A DNA stretch of 64,000 bases from Sthenelais limicola (GCA_942159475.1 OW804094.1:47922966-47986965); one strand, 5' to 3'; positions 25,701 through 37,442 are shown, counted from the stretch's first letter. The notes: generated by a model from the letters alone, not told the origin. Made by a program: numbers and translations.

Positions 25701-28700
25701 GAGGAACAGAGGCACACCTGAGCCCGGTGAAAAAGATCAGCGGAGAGGAAACGAAGCGAATTTCACAGGTGCACCTCTCGATGAACTCACGGAGCGGATG
25801 TGGCGAGAATTGATGCGAGAATAAGCGAGTTTTGCTCGATGGCGGACAAAACTCGGAGCAATAAATCAGCCAGTCTTGACTCGGCGCACACTATACTCTT
25901 TCCTGATCGCCAACTCGAACTTCCATTTCAACGCCTGTTTTTTTGCCATCCCCTTTTAGAGCAGGGCATTGAAATAGCAGTTGAAATCATTTTCATTTTT
26001 TAAATTTATGTCTCCGATGACTAAGAGGCATGTATTATAATTGGGGGAACTCAGCAAGCACCAACCACCTGCAGTTCATGTGGTGTCTTTGTGTGTTTTG
26101 TATGTTTGTCAACGCAAAAAGACCCAGTGTCAGTGATTCATAAGTCACGTAAGCTCGGCTACCCCTCTAGATACAGATGGCATAATTAATTTATCAATTA
26201 AAAGCAGGTATGGAGTGACTGGACAAAAGGATCTCAGCCACCAAGTGGATAATCTATGTCCTGATGACCCCCACCTGTTAACTCAAGGAGCCAATCACCA
26301 CAGCGCTTTGATCATTTGATTACTAACATCCGGCCCATAAAGAATAGACCCGCCATTTGCAATTTATATACGGCTTTATAAAGTTGTTTAAGCCAGGGCA
26401 TCATCAACCTTTGAGTGGGACGCCAGTTTTGAGTAATTGAGATCAAAGCAAACCGACTAGGAAGGAGGTAGTAGTCCGCAAGTAGTGTACGGTGGTCAAG
26501 CACCTGGCGATGATCTCGTAAATATGAGGTCAAATATGGCAACCTTCCCGGAAGCAGGACTAACTAGAATAAGATCGAGGGCAATTTCGAACAAGTCCCT
26601 TTGAAAGGAAATTTGAAGGAAATTGTACATACCGGTACTTGAAATCAAAGAAATAATACATACCTGAAATAATAGAGAGATTTCTACAAGCTCTATAGAT
26701 TGTATTCTACATACTTGGGGGGGGGGGGGGTATAAATGATTTCTTGCATTCGACACACACATATATATATCCAGCAAGAAGTTAAACGTCATTTCTTGAT
26801 GTGATTTACGTATTAGGCCTATATGATGCAACAGGATAATGTCAAGGGTTTGGGCTCTTGCGATCAAAGGCAATTCAGTGGATAACATTGCCTCTCATAT
26901 ACATGTATGCTACGACGAAACCTTTCTTTCCTACTGATCTTCCCTGGCCCAACACAATAAACATTTAGTGCTATATAAACAGTGGGATACTTATCTCTAC
27001 CTGTACGACTTTTATCTGGGAAAACCTCAGGAAGGGCTTGAGATAAGAATTCGCCATACATCATATACCCATATAAACTCAAGTGATAACATTTAGGACT
27101 GGGGATATGTGGGTGATCAACAAGTTAGAATGGCAATTGTGATCAACTAGAGCGTACATATTTCCCACGATGTATATTAAACGTTGAGGTTGAAAGGGCA
27201 AATACGATGACTTTCACTATTCAAATTAACTCCATAATTCACTTCCGAAATTTGATGCTTGTATGTTCATACAAAGGATTCCATTCATTGCATTAGTAAT
27301 CCAAAATTTCATTAGAGGATCTTTTGGTAAATTAACATTTATACAGCAACGTTCTCACGAGCTAGTGGTAATTATCCGTATATATAAAGGGTGTTGGTAT
27401 TTTGATATGATTTGGATTATATTAAAACTTTGCATACCCTCACCACCTTCCTCGAATTGCCACTATAATCTGATACTCCTATTTAACAATACGAATAAAT
27501 GACTGGCCTTCCGAGGAGATCATTCAATCCCTTTGATATGAAATCTATTATTTCTTAATCTCCACTATTCTAATAATTTCCATAAAACAACTTGTAACTC
27601 GACTTTTGTTTTCTCTTTTAGGAGGTTCCAGTCCCCGCTCAGAACCCCGAACCCCAGGGGGACCACCGCGATGCCCAGTATGTGGACAGGGACTTGCTCC
27701 AGGCGAGGTAGACGCCCATTATGCCATGGAGATGGACAGACTCCGGGTATTGGCCAGGTAAGCACTCACACATCTTTACTATAAGGTGTCTTACTAGAAA
27801 TGAAAATATATCATGGGAGTTTTGCTTTGAAAATTGTTGCGCAAGGTAATGGTAATTCTCTTATTGTATGTCTCCGAGACACATTGTGCATATGTCTAGG
27901 CTCAGAGCCTATAAGATCTCTTCAAATTGAGGGAAACTGACCGGAACATCCCATTAAAATCCCATTGGGACGGTAGTGGTACAGGCCTACTCCAGGGCCG
28001 GGAAAGCCATTGCCATACCGATCATCTGGTAGACTCTGAGCCTAGTCTATTTATCAGTGTTGCCCGATCTTTATTGTATAACTATAGTCTGAAAGAGAGA
28101 ATATAATCAATACAATATCCCAATCTTTGTTGCAGGATGGAAAGAGGTGAAAATGCAGCAGAAGGCGCCGATAATGTCGGTGGTAGTAGAGCAGCTGCCT
28201 CCTCCTCCTCTTCGAGCACTGGAGGAAGCAATACTTCATCCGTATCCACGTCAGGTTCCTTGTCTGTCTCAGAATCCCGCTATGAGACATACCTGAAAAT
28301 AAGGAACAATCGACACGTGCGCCTCTGCGGTGAGTCCAGTCTTGGTGTGTGCCCTTGTTTATGCCTTCTCCTTTTTTATTTATATCTTATCAAATTATAA
28401 TATCATTGTGATTTAAGCTAAAACAATTGGGAAATGATATAAGTACAAGCATTGGTATATTACCTCAATAAAACCGCTATTATATATATCTCCCTGGCAC
28501 CCTAATTTCTCTCCTGAAATTTTCAATCGCTTCTTCTCTTGGAACTTTATTTGAGCTTTATTGATATTGCTATTGTGATGTGCCACCGCTTTATCTCCCA
28601 TTGTTGGTATGTTTTCCGCGCATAGATGTGACCGCTTTACTCATATATAATTATACCCTTTCTATGCACTACTCTGGTTTTTTGTTCAAATAGCTATACC

Positions 28701-30840
28701 GCAGGTCATATACGGAATTTAATATATGTGTTATAATTAATGAGCCATATAATGAGTAATAAAAGGTGTCGTTAGATATCAGTTTTTATTCCAATCAAGC
28801 AACTCATTTCGATATTTTCATTGCAGCTAAGACGCGTGCCCGGAGGAAGAGACCATCCGACACTCCTCCTCACGACGGGATGGACTGCCGGGAGGACGGG
28901 GACCCCATGTCACCCCCACACCATCCCCACCTGCCGTCCCAAGCACACCATGCTCAACATGCACCCCATCCTGCCGCCCACCATCCACACTACCCACACC
29001 CGCACCCACCGCATGTTAACACATCTAGCGCCTCTTCTATGGACAATGAAGCCCACCAGGTAAGCATTTAATTCATTCATCTATTATCTTCTTTAAGGCT
29101 CATATCCATTACCACGGCCGGCCGACTGACGATAATACTTTACCATTGTGCCGTACATCGCTCGTACACCAATAGTACTTCAGGCGGCCATGGTACCAGG
29201 GCTTTAATCAATCGCGAATCAAATTTTAGAGAATTTTATTTTTTCATGACCCCGACACCCTCGGCCTGTATCCGAGATATTCCGAGATATGCTTTTAAAC
29301 AGGTCCCGGCTCATAAAAGGCCACTACGGTACTCATTCGGAAGAAAGATACTAATTTTGAACACGTTTTAAGGATTTCATATTAAAATTTGGAACATAAT
29401 GTCATAATGTCACGATTGTTTTCTGTATTGCTATGCAGTCTTGGGCAAAGTAAACAAACCTGGTTGTTTTCTTTTCAGGGCATTGCCTCGTCATCTCCTC
29501 ACTCATCTCCAACGGTGATCGAACCTATAATGAACCATGTCAACTGCTTCCCGGCCCATTCCTACCACCAGCGCTCTCCCCTCTACCACTCTGCAGCCCA
29601 GCGTTCCCCTACCTACCATTCAGCCGCGGCCACAGCCACCCACGCCCCCTATCAACCGCCCCCGGCAGCAGCTCACATCCCAAGGTCACCGACAAACTGC
29701 CCCCAGGGGTCACCTCCAGGGCGCGCTGCGTCGCCTCCTCCTCCAGCTCCTCCTGCCTCAACGCCTGCTTCTCATCAGAGCAGCCAGGAAAAGCCTGAGT
29801 CCGACGACGAGGATGAATTCATCAGAGTTGATTCCCCACGTCCCGAGTCAGTCATCGTAAATCCTGCGTAAGTATTTCATGTAGCCAGAAAAGTTCTTGA
29901 TGAGTTTAGCGGTGGTCAAATTTAAGGATATTGATCGTGTAAACAGACAAATGTATGGGATATATTCACCAAAATATGTAAATCGATATTTTGTTATGGA
30001 TAGAAGAAAATCGAAATGAATGTACATGTAATATATATGACCAAACTAATGTATCTGAAACTTAACTCTAGGTGGAATGAAAGTAATAATTATGTTATTC
30101 CATTTTCTATTCAGATTTAATTATGTTATTCCATTTTCTATTCAGATCTAGTGACTCGCAATCTAGCCCAAACCCTAGTACCTCAACAAGTTCAAGTAGT
30201 GAGAGACCTGCCTCTCCGCATCTGGCGATTCCGGCTTCTCATCTAGCCCGCCAACCTGTCTCCATCAAGTGCCAGGTCTGCCAGGTAAGGAGGAAAACAA
30301 AATTGACTTTCACCCTTTTGAACTTCTCCGTGAATTAAGATAGTTATAATGTACACATTACATTTGAGTCATGTTAAATAAATGATTGATCTAACCCCAA
30401 AGCAAGCACATGTATAATGTTATATCAGAATATTAATTATAGCTTCTTGTTTCCTGTTTCTACTTCAAAATCGTAAAGTATCTGTTCTTGATTTCAGGGG
30501 AACTATATCAGACCAGTGACGTCAGTGACATGTTGGCATGTACATTGCGAAGACTGTTGGCTCAAAACACTGGTAAGATATACATTAGGGTTGATATCAA
30601 ACTGATATTAAATTGATATTAACCTTTAGCATCGATCGCATCGTATTACTATTAGTAGTATCGCTGCCACTGCTACCCGATCAATATCGTTGAAAGAGTA
30701 ATATGTGTATACATTGTAAAATTAGAATGGATGCCGATACTGCAACTCTGACATCTTGTATCTTTCAGGGAAACAAAAGGTTATGCCCTCAATGCAAAGC
30801 TATTACATCACCTTCGGATCTACGCAAAGTCTACATATAG
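16082..30840 (+). CDS. RNF220-like: RNF220-like RING E3 ubiquitin ligase (complete, 8 coding exons, 621 aa)
   Basis: Exons are 16082-16709, 27622-27757, 28136-28329, 28827-29059, 29479-29867, 30146-30284, 30498-30572 and 30769-30840. All introns are GT-AG and the phases join into 621 codons. Features in order: ESYPSAFQPTKRAR at 117-130, matching ESYxSAFxPxKR of vertebrate RNF220; a CxxC-x11-H zinc-binding motif at C227, C230 and H242; a Ser-rich linker; SRYETYLKIRNNR at 302-314, matching the RYxxFLxxRxNR motif of RNF220; a basic, NLS-like KTRARRKRP at 321-329; a His/Pro-rich then Pro/Ser/Ala-rich stretch (340-560) with an acidic DDEDEF patch; and a C-terminal C3HC4 RING (C569, C572, C585, H587, C590, C593, C604, C607) ending 14 residues before the stop. 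By family it should ubiquitinate nuclear or cytoplasmic substrates; vertebrate RNF220 acts on Sin3B and, with ZC4H2, on Gli and neural factors. Unlike RNF220 and the minus-strand paralogue, I see no EEYEW block and no helix before the RING. Confidence 0.93.
18780..19180. promoter_or_regulatory. Candidate intronic regulatory element
   Basis: A locally GC-richer block inside the long first intron that contains homeodomain-type cores (CAATTAATTAC near 18840) beside GC-box-like and palindromic words (GGGGCCGCCC near 19096). No protein is encoded. This is a composition and motif argument only; conservation was not testable. Confidence 0.25.
21169..21189 (+). repeat. C21 homopolymer
   Basis: Longest of at least seven pure G or C runs of 13 or more in the window. 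It lies in intron 1 of the RNF220-like gene and on the sense strand would read as a polypyrimidine tract. Confidence 0.95.
23286..23367. repeat. Nested inverted repeat (hairpin/cruciform)
   Basis: Outer arms GGGAGCTTCTGTTGAC (23286-23301) and GTCAACAGTAGCTCCC (23352-23367) pair with one mismatch. An inner perfect 9 bp stem, GATGGTCAA/TTGACCATC (23320-23345), lies between them. It may be the remnant of a small foldback element or an RNA hairpin in the intron. No target-site duplication was recognised. Confidence 0.65.
27622..27757 (+). CDS. RNF220-like exon 2 (CxxC zinc-binding motif)
   Basis: 136 nt, entered in phase 1 and left in phase 2. It encodes C227-x2-C230-x11-H242 followed by a predicted helix (AMEMDRLRVLAR), the counterpart of the CPIC...EH segment in vertebrate RNF220. 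A fourth zinc ligand is not obvious, as in the vertebrate protein. Confidence 0.92.
28136..28329 (+). CDS. RNF220-like exon 3 (Ser-rich linker and RYETYLKIRNNR motif)
   Basis: 194 nt. A serine-rich stretch precedes the conserved RYxxYLxxRxNR motif (302-314), which is specific to the RNF220 family. The donor is G|GTGAGT. Confidence 0.92.
28827..29059 (+). CDS. RNF220-like exon 4 (basic patch, then His/Pro-rich)
   Basis: 233 nt. It opens with the basic KTRARRKRP patch that directly continues the family motif, then becomes extremely His/Pro-rich (residues about 345-383, many HP, HH and PH pairs). The His-rich stretch is probably disordered and may bind metal; it has no counterpart that I recall in vertebrate RNF220. 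Confidence 0.9.
29479..29867 (+). CDS. RNF220-like exon 5 (low-complexity region with acidic patch)
   Basis: 389 nt, residues 398-526. It holds two similar phrases (YHQRSPLYHSAAQRSP and TYHSAA) and polyproline runs, then the acidic SDDEDEFIRVDSPRPES segment that could serve as a phosphorylation or SUMO-interaction-type patch. It takes the place of the EEYEW-containing segment of RNF220. Confidence 0.9.
30088..30147 (+). repeat. Tandemly duplicated splice acceptor before exon 6
   Basis: A 29 nt sequence ending in TTTTCTATTCAGAT occurs twice with a period of 31 bp (30088-30116 and 30119-30147), so two equivalent 3' splice sites lie side by side. The downstream AG (30144-30145) keeps the frame into the RING. 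The upstream AG (30113-30114) adds 31 nt and reaches an in-frame TAG within 13 codons. Confidence 0.9.
30146..30284 (+). CDS. RNF220-like exon 6 (Ser-rich, first two RING cysteines)
   Basis: 139 nt ending in phase 0 directly after the CQVCQ segment (C569, C572). A Ser/Thr/Pro-rich stretch precedes the RING. The helical segment expected at this position in RNF220 is absent. Confidence 0.92.
30498..30572 (+). CDS. RNF220-like exon 7 (RING core, 75 nt)
   Basis: 25 codons in phase 0 carrying C585, H587, C590 and C593 in the signature CWHVHCEDCWLKTL. Length and phase are identical to the exon at 59340-59266 on the opposite strand. Confidence 0.95.
30769..30840 (+). CDS. RNF220-like exon 8 (RING end and stop, 72 nt)
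   Basis: 23 codons plus TAG, with the last zinc pair LCPQC (C604, C607) and the family C-terminus ITSPSDLRKVYI. Length is identical to the final coding exon of the minus-strand paralogue (58765-58694). Confidence 0.95.
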   Translation, partial: GNKRLCPQCKAITSPSDLRKVYI

Positions 30841-31380
30841 TAGACATCCAATGGAAGGCTGATAATGTAAGTATTAATTCCCCTACCAAAATTGCATAAA
30901 TACAAATTTTATATACAAATAAATGTACTAAAAGTGTGATATGTTTCAAAATAAAGCTCTCGTATTATGTGACTTTTTGATTCATTTGAATACAAATCCT
31001 TTGAAGAAACCGATAAACAGCTGTCACCGCTATAGCTATATATCCCGTTCCTTAATTTGATTTTTATTGTTTCATTTCAGAACGTTAATCACAATTGTGA
31101 TTTGATACCAAAGCAGGACAACTTTTTTCTTCATTTTTGTTTCTATATGACTATGTTGCAACTATATCGATGATATATGTCTTCAACAGATAAAGCAGTA
31201 ATCCGAATCTATTTTTTTATTGTAATCATTGTGACTATTGAAAAATGTAATTATGATATTTTATTTATAAACAATGAATATCGCGTTGTGTACATATTTA
31301 TTCTTTACTGCACCGTGAGATTGTATCAATGTAAATTGTAAATTAATATTATAATATATTATCATGTATTTTGAAATAAA
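30841..31380 (+). other. 3' UTR of RNF220-like gene with possible UTR intron and poly(A) signals
   Basis: Candidate AATAAA signals lie at 30918-30923, 30950-30955 and 31375-31380. A strong donor (AAT|GTAAGT, 30867) and an acceptor (TTCATTTCAG, ending 31080) could remove a 214 nt UTR intron. The junction would lie only 26 nt after the stop, too close to trigger classical nonsense-mediated decay. Which end is used cannot be told from sequence. Confidence 0.45.
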
Positions 31381-31565
31381 AGGTTGATTTTCAAGGTACC
31401 CAAATTCAATCCACGGAGCATGACAGGACAACAATTGTTGAATGGTTATGACCCTCAAAAGATTGTTGATGTCTCACTGTGATGTTGTTAAAACTGTAAT
31501 ATATGAAACAATTATAGAGATATTAAATTAAATATGGTGTGTATTTAATGATTCACCAACATTCT

Positions 31566-31982
31566 CGGGAGTGGATCCAGACCCAAAAATTATGTAGGGG
31601 CACAGAGGGGGCTGGCAATTGGCCTACTCTTAGATTACTGAGGTACTGTCACAAGGGAATAACAATCACAAGGGAATAATGAATATAAATTCCTCCATAA
31701 AACTTAAAGCTACATTCTGAGGTAAATTGAATACTAGGTATATTCTCTACCTCAACATTCCTGCATAAATGCATTTAATAAACAGTTATGCTTCGAATGT
31801 TGAGGTAAAAGAGTAGACTCCAAATAGAAGTAAACATTGTAAACAAGTTTCTGTTCGAAACTATAGCAAAAAATCCTTGTATCAAGATGAATGAATAATC
31901 CCCATGAAGTTTTTAAAAGAAGTTGAACAATGACAATTTCCCAAGATTTGGGAGACCTCCTGGCCCCCTGGATCCGCTCCTG
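31566..31982. mobile_element. hAT-like MITE, 417 bp, with TIRs and 5 bp target duplication
   Basis: The ends CGGGAGTGGATCCAG (31566) and, inverted, CAGGAGCGGATCCAG (to 31982) differ at two positions and resemble hAT termini (CAGGGGYGG...). ATTCT flanks both sides (31561-31565 and 31983-31987) as a target duplication; most hAT elements make 8 bp, so the assignment is tentative. Inside is a perfect 13 bp inverted repeat, TACCTCAACATTC (31748-31760 with 31795-31807). No transposase frame is present. Confidence 0.75.
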
Positions 31983-31987
31983 ATTCT

Positions 31988-34900
31988 AGACATTATTATT
32001 CCAAGGAATTGTAATATTTGTTATAGTTATATCGCTAGTCAATTTCTCAACTAATTAAAATGGACTAATGTTCTTCATGAAATTGTAATATTACGATCGT
32101 ATGAACATTGTTAAATATTTCAATAAAGATTGGTGTGCCATACACGGAACCCAACACAATCGTTCTCTTATTTCTCTTTCTCAAATACAATTTATCCTCT
32201 ACATATGAGGAGCTATGTAATAGGATATGACATTCTCAATGTGTTCAAACAAATTAAAAAATAAATGCAAGAAATTCTCCCTGATTGACAATTAAATGGT
32301 TTCCAACGAGCGCCATATTCCGTACAGATAAAATCAAATAAAGTAATCTGATATGCGCAATGCAAAAGACTACGGCGATTTACTTTCGTGCTGTAGAAGT
32401 AGATCATGACAAAATCATCACAAAATAGATCAATTTATAATTAAAATTTGATGTTCAAAGACAATGAATTAAAAAATAATTTCTACAGTAAGCGCAAATG
32501 GAACCTCATCTAATTCGATGCATAACAAAGTAATGATCGTTCATTTTTTTTAATCGGTGAATTCTGAATATCCAGTCCTGCTTCCAGCAGAAAGTCCATG
32601 AGAAAGAAAGAGGAGCCAACACTGAGAGCTAATTGATGTGGTTTAGTGGAACAAACCATGGTCGCTTGCACACCACGCAGACCGAATCAATGACAGAGCG
32701 TCGTTGCATTCGAGACGTATTTACTTGTATTTACCTCCAAGACATAAATATGAGACTGTTCCATACAGCGGGCAAGTAGGAGGTTTGGCACTTCATGTTT
32801 GTTTGTTGGTTTTGTGCACAGTTACCCCGCTGCATCGGGCAAGGGTGGATTATTTGAGCTCACGAATGGTCCGGAAATCGGTGACTCCTTTCTTTGGATA
32901 TTGAACGGATTTAAGCCGGTAGTTGTGCGACGAAAGAATGGAGAAACGGACACTTGAGATGTCAGAATTGGAGTACTTCATATCTATCGATTTGAATTAT
33001 TGTTAAATCCGATGCCCGAGGGCCGCAGCTATGTTCATCTTGAACGCAAGGATGTCAGAGACAAGAATATTCCCTACTTTCAGTTCCACAGCTCAATACA
33101 TGTGTCACACATGTTGAAGCGTTCAGTAAACGGCTGCAAAATGGGTATTTACCCAGTTTGACAAGATAACAAAAGCTATAGTCTGTAGTGGTAATTCAAA
33201 CAGAAATAAACATTTTGGGTTGTTTGTAGGTATACAACAACCACGCATAGTAAATATCGAACGGCAAAATCACCTCGTAACTTATCACAGACGATCACAT
33301 TTTTCAGACAATATAGGGGGTGGCGTATGATAATAAAAGTCTCCAAAATTAAGTTCATTGTGAACTCTTAAGGAATTTTAACTAACATATAGTTGCGATG
33401 GGTGGGGGGTCACCGACATGCGCTGATTTATAACTTCATTTTTAAGAAGTTGTAAGGGTTGTGGCTAAAATATCATTGAAAATATTTAAATTGTTACAAC
33501 AATATTATGCACCCTCCCCCCCCCTACATATATACATACACACTAGATATACTAGTTATTACACTATTACAAACGAATAATTTCTGCGGATTTCATATTC
33601 CTATGGAGACCTTCTTGTTAATGCGCCAGACTTTTCGTATTATTATATTGCAAGCAAAAGCGTCTAATAACAGTACTTCAAGCTAAGACTGCGAGTCGCC
33701 TGTTATCAAACAAAGAATGCCGGTCCCGCCCCAACCTCCTCGCCGCGAGTAGTGCACTAAAACATTCCGCTTTACCGGGCTACCATCCTACTGTTTCCCA
33801 TTTAAATGTCATTTAAGTCGGACAATAAATTATTTACAGTGGCCTCTCCACAAGCACTACTGCAATGAAACCAGATCAGAGTGGAAAGTGTTAAGAGCCC
33901 TGTTTGCAAGGCCGGGGGAGATCAGGGAGTGGTCGTGCTTTAGGGCCAGGGCTGTTATTATTAATGTATTCCTTTATTCATGGTATGCACCACGCGCTGC
34001 TAACGTATAACATTCATACGGGTTGCACACAGATCATATTCTACCCTAAATTGAATCGGCGATTCTCCAAACATTCTCGGTAGTAAAATATGTTGATATT
34101 GAACAGAATGTAAAATAATCGAAAGCCATTTGTATTCATGGCGATTGCCGATTGCATCGATGTGCGTTTTAGAATAAAAATTAAGTGTTATATTCACATC
34201 CAAAGTTTCACGCTGTCGATTCAACAGACAAATAGAGCTTAAATCCGAGCAAACATTTGGGTAGAGTGGACACGCCCCCTCCTCCTAATTCTGAAACACC
34301 CTCTGTTTGTGATGGAAATGTAAAATCATTGTGAGTTTAGGGCAACTTAAGTTTCACTCAGGATCAAAACTCAGTCGACCGAAGACCAGCTGTTTAATCT
34401 CAAATGTCAATCTCATATTATGAAGCTGTTATACGAGTTGCGGTAAATCTTAATTGATTGGAATCAAATGGGTGCGTGACAGTTAAGAGGGTATGAGTAT
34501 GGTCGGTGAGCTGGGAGAATAGATCGCAGGATGGATGGCTCGATTTTTTATCAAGGTGTGTCAGTGTGTGTTTGTGTAACCCCAGGTACTTTTTGCTGCC
34601 GGATTTCAAACATGTGTGTGAATGTGTGTGGTCGCCTCGGCCAGAGATTTACGCTTTTCTCAGTCGTGCTTATTTAATAGTGAAAAATGTCCTAGGCAAA
34701 GATAAAGGCACTTATATGTAATTGAGTCAATGCCCGTTTCACGAAATATATCCAATTCAAATAATCCGGAGTGATATGGCTTATATATATTTGATCAGGA
34801 AAAACAAAGTACCGTACCGATGGACTCATTTATAAAGATTTAGTAAGCAGACGGATCTATAATATAATATAATGGTAATACGACAATGTCTTGAAGTTAA

Positions 34901-37065
34901 AACAAACAACAAAAGTGACATATATTTCTCATAGTATTGATACGTGTGGTCTGTGTATTATCCTGCATTGCACTGCCGCGTACAAAAGAATCGATGACAA
35001 GAGGACGGCTTTTTTCTCTCCTCGGGACTTTTTGTTGAGGGTGTACTATGAATCTGGACCGAAATTGATTGGGTAAATTGTGGCAGGAAGGCGTGTGCAT
35101 TGGAAAACGACCAGCAAATCTATGCGCAGTTGTGTGTGCACACTTCTAACATTTAAGAGTAAACCAGGGTTGCCGAGGAAGCGAGTGAATCGACACCTGC
35201 CGAGAGACATACCGCAACCTCCTGGGTGCCCGCCCTGCCAATGTTTGCCCACCAGATCTTAGGCTTACTTGCCCACTCACCACTTGGGGGCATGGATCAA
35301 AAGCGACAGGAGAGACGGATTGATCCTTAGCGCAGACAAAGTGGACTTCAAACCCTCCTTAGTCCCGCCGCCTGCCGCTCTGCGCGCTAAGCGGATACTC
35401 TTACACTCACAGGTGCTGTCTGCTCCTTACACCACTACCTGCTCCTTCATGTAATCTCTCCAATCCCAAATCCGTATTATAACCCTCTCTCTGCAGGTGA
35501 TCGATGTAAATTGTAAAATGGAGTACCTTTCAGGCATTGGGCGTTTACTGCTATAAATAAACTTGTATCAATAGTTTAAAGGCTATGATTTATTACGCCA
35601 GACTTGAATAGAATAATTTTTAGGGTCGCCAATTAAAAAAGTACGAAAAGTCAACACCATGGTTTGTCTTAGTTGAGTTTCCTCCAACTTAATAAATATT
35701 CACATTTTTATTGTTCAATTTTTATAGCAACATGATATTTGTTAATAGGATATATGTATTTATGCTGGCATTTTCAAAATATGCACAACATTCGAATTGC
35801 ATGTCGTGCACCTGATACCTAACCTCGCCGGTTTTCAGAAGTCGATGGTTTGTGATTTTAATGGACGCTAGTTGGCCAACTTGTTCTTTCTTTCGTTTCT
35901 AATCTTCCACAAAATACAAATTCATCTTACCATATTACTCACATACATTTAGATCATAGAATAGGCTTTAATAATATAACCTTCGTATGTGAATGTCAGA
36001 TGCTACTCGCATATGCCACCACAAACCATGTTTACTAAAGGGTTTGCATCGAGATTCTTGTGAAATCTCATCAACAAATTACTGTTAAACTATCCATTAT
36101 TCTGCAGATAGGCACATGCATTTGGAAAATTAGAATAAAACACCAAAATAAACAAGAAAAGGTCAGGTTTGGGCAGCCCAAATAGCCTACATCTAAGTAA
36201 CGAATCAGAAGCGGATTGGTTGTATTAGATGACGGCTTCTCATTGAAAACCCTTTGTCACAGAGGAAACTGAGACATGCGCAGATCACAGTTGAAGTAAC
36301 CTAACCTAACCGGGCATTTGGCCTGTGTCATATTGATGTAATTGATGGCGGAAGTTGCTAATCATCATGAGGGTATTAGCAAAAGGTTGACTCTGAGACA
36401 CGTGTCAATGGATGTCTTGTAAATAAAGAACAATACACGATAGAACGCCATGGAATTCTCAGTAAGAAATTGGATTGATCAATTGGATTGATCAATATAA
36501 GTTTAATCGTAATGAATCTACGATTCTCACTAATAATATTATTGGAATTTTAAGACTGAATTCATTCTTTAGAATGTCAGATATAGGCTAGACGCACACA
36601 TTCCATTAAGAATTTGCAATTAATTTGATGTTATTTTCATTGAGCAATACTATTGAATAGATCTACGTATCTTTGTCACAATGTTAATGTTACAAGATAA
36701 GGTTTCAGACATATGAGAACAACTCATCATTCACGGCAATTCCCTTGAACACACGGCGGTGTTGGCGAAAACTAAGAGTATTTGGGCAATATTTGTTTGG
36801 GGCGTGAGTTGGACACGTGCCTTAGCTGAGGGCGGAAGTACTGACAAGAGGTCACGCGTATGCGCGGTTTGATAGCCCCACCCAGACCAGAGCAAAATTA
36901 TGGACATAACCTGAACCTAGGTTGTCACGGAGAGGAGGGTAAGGAGAATGTAAACATGAGTTCATGGAGCGATGACGTCTTGTGCTCACAATAAATGATG
37001 TGGATTTGACAGGCGATCATCTACACTCACCTTATTCTATTTAAAAAATAAACGCGACAAATAGA
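31988..37065. other. Intergenic, no supported gene
   Basis: Non-coding DNA between the convergent genes. A moderately GC-rich segment near 33690-33960 and another at 35050-35400 carry only unrelated short frames. Confidence 0.55.
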
Positions 37066-37442
37066 TTAACATCATCATGTCACCCTTCGGAGAAAAATCG
37101 GAGAATAGTAGCATTTCCATATACTACTATACTCACACTTAGCACATTTATGTAACCATGTTAGGGCGTTTCTACCGCTCCCTATCCAGTCAATAACAAC
37201 ACTAGAATCTAAGCTTACTGTTGGGGTCCCTTTAAGGAGATTGTAAAACGTGACACATACATTAACATGTAACAGTTAAACGTCGTTCGCAGAGAAATCG
37301 GAGAATAATAGCCTCAATACTACGTGCATTTCCATATACTACTCACACCTATACATATAAGTTAACGCCTATAACTATCTTACGATGTTTCTACTGCAAT
37401 GACAACACATCTAAGCTTATTGGTGGGGGTCACTTTAAGGAG
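37066..37442 (+). repeat. Degenerate ~200 bp tandem duplication
   Basis: Two diverged copies follow one another, 37066-37239 and about 37261-37442. Shared blocks in the same order include ATCGGAGAATA, GCATTTCCATATACTACT, AATCTAAGCTTA or its variant, and CTTTAAGGAG. Insertions and substitutions show it is old. No coding content. Confidence 0.7.

Larger units (their letters stand above)
16710..27621 (+). other. Intron 1 of the RNF220-like gene (10.9 kb)
   Basis: Starts GTATGG and ends TTCTCTTTTAG. It contains no coding exon that I can support. Contents noted: GC-richer blocks at 18780-19180, 20040-20260 and 22040-22600 that may be regulatory; a C21 run (21169-21189); G13 and G14 runs (20688-20700, 26717-26730); a nested inverted repeat (23286-23367); and a short tandem repeat at 23518-23568. 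First introns of developmental regulators are common sites of enhancers, which is the main reason to look here. Confidence 0.8.
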
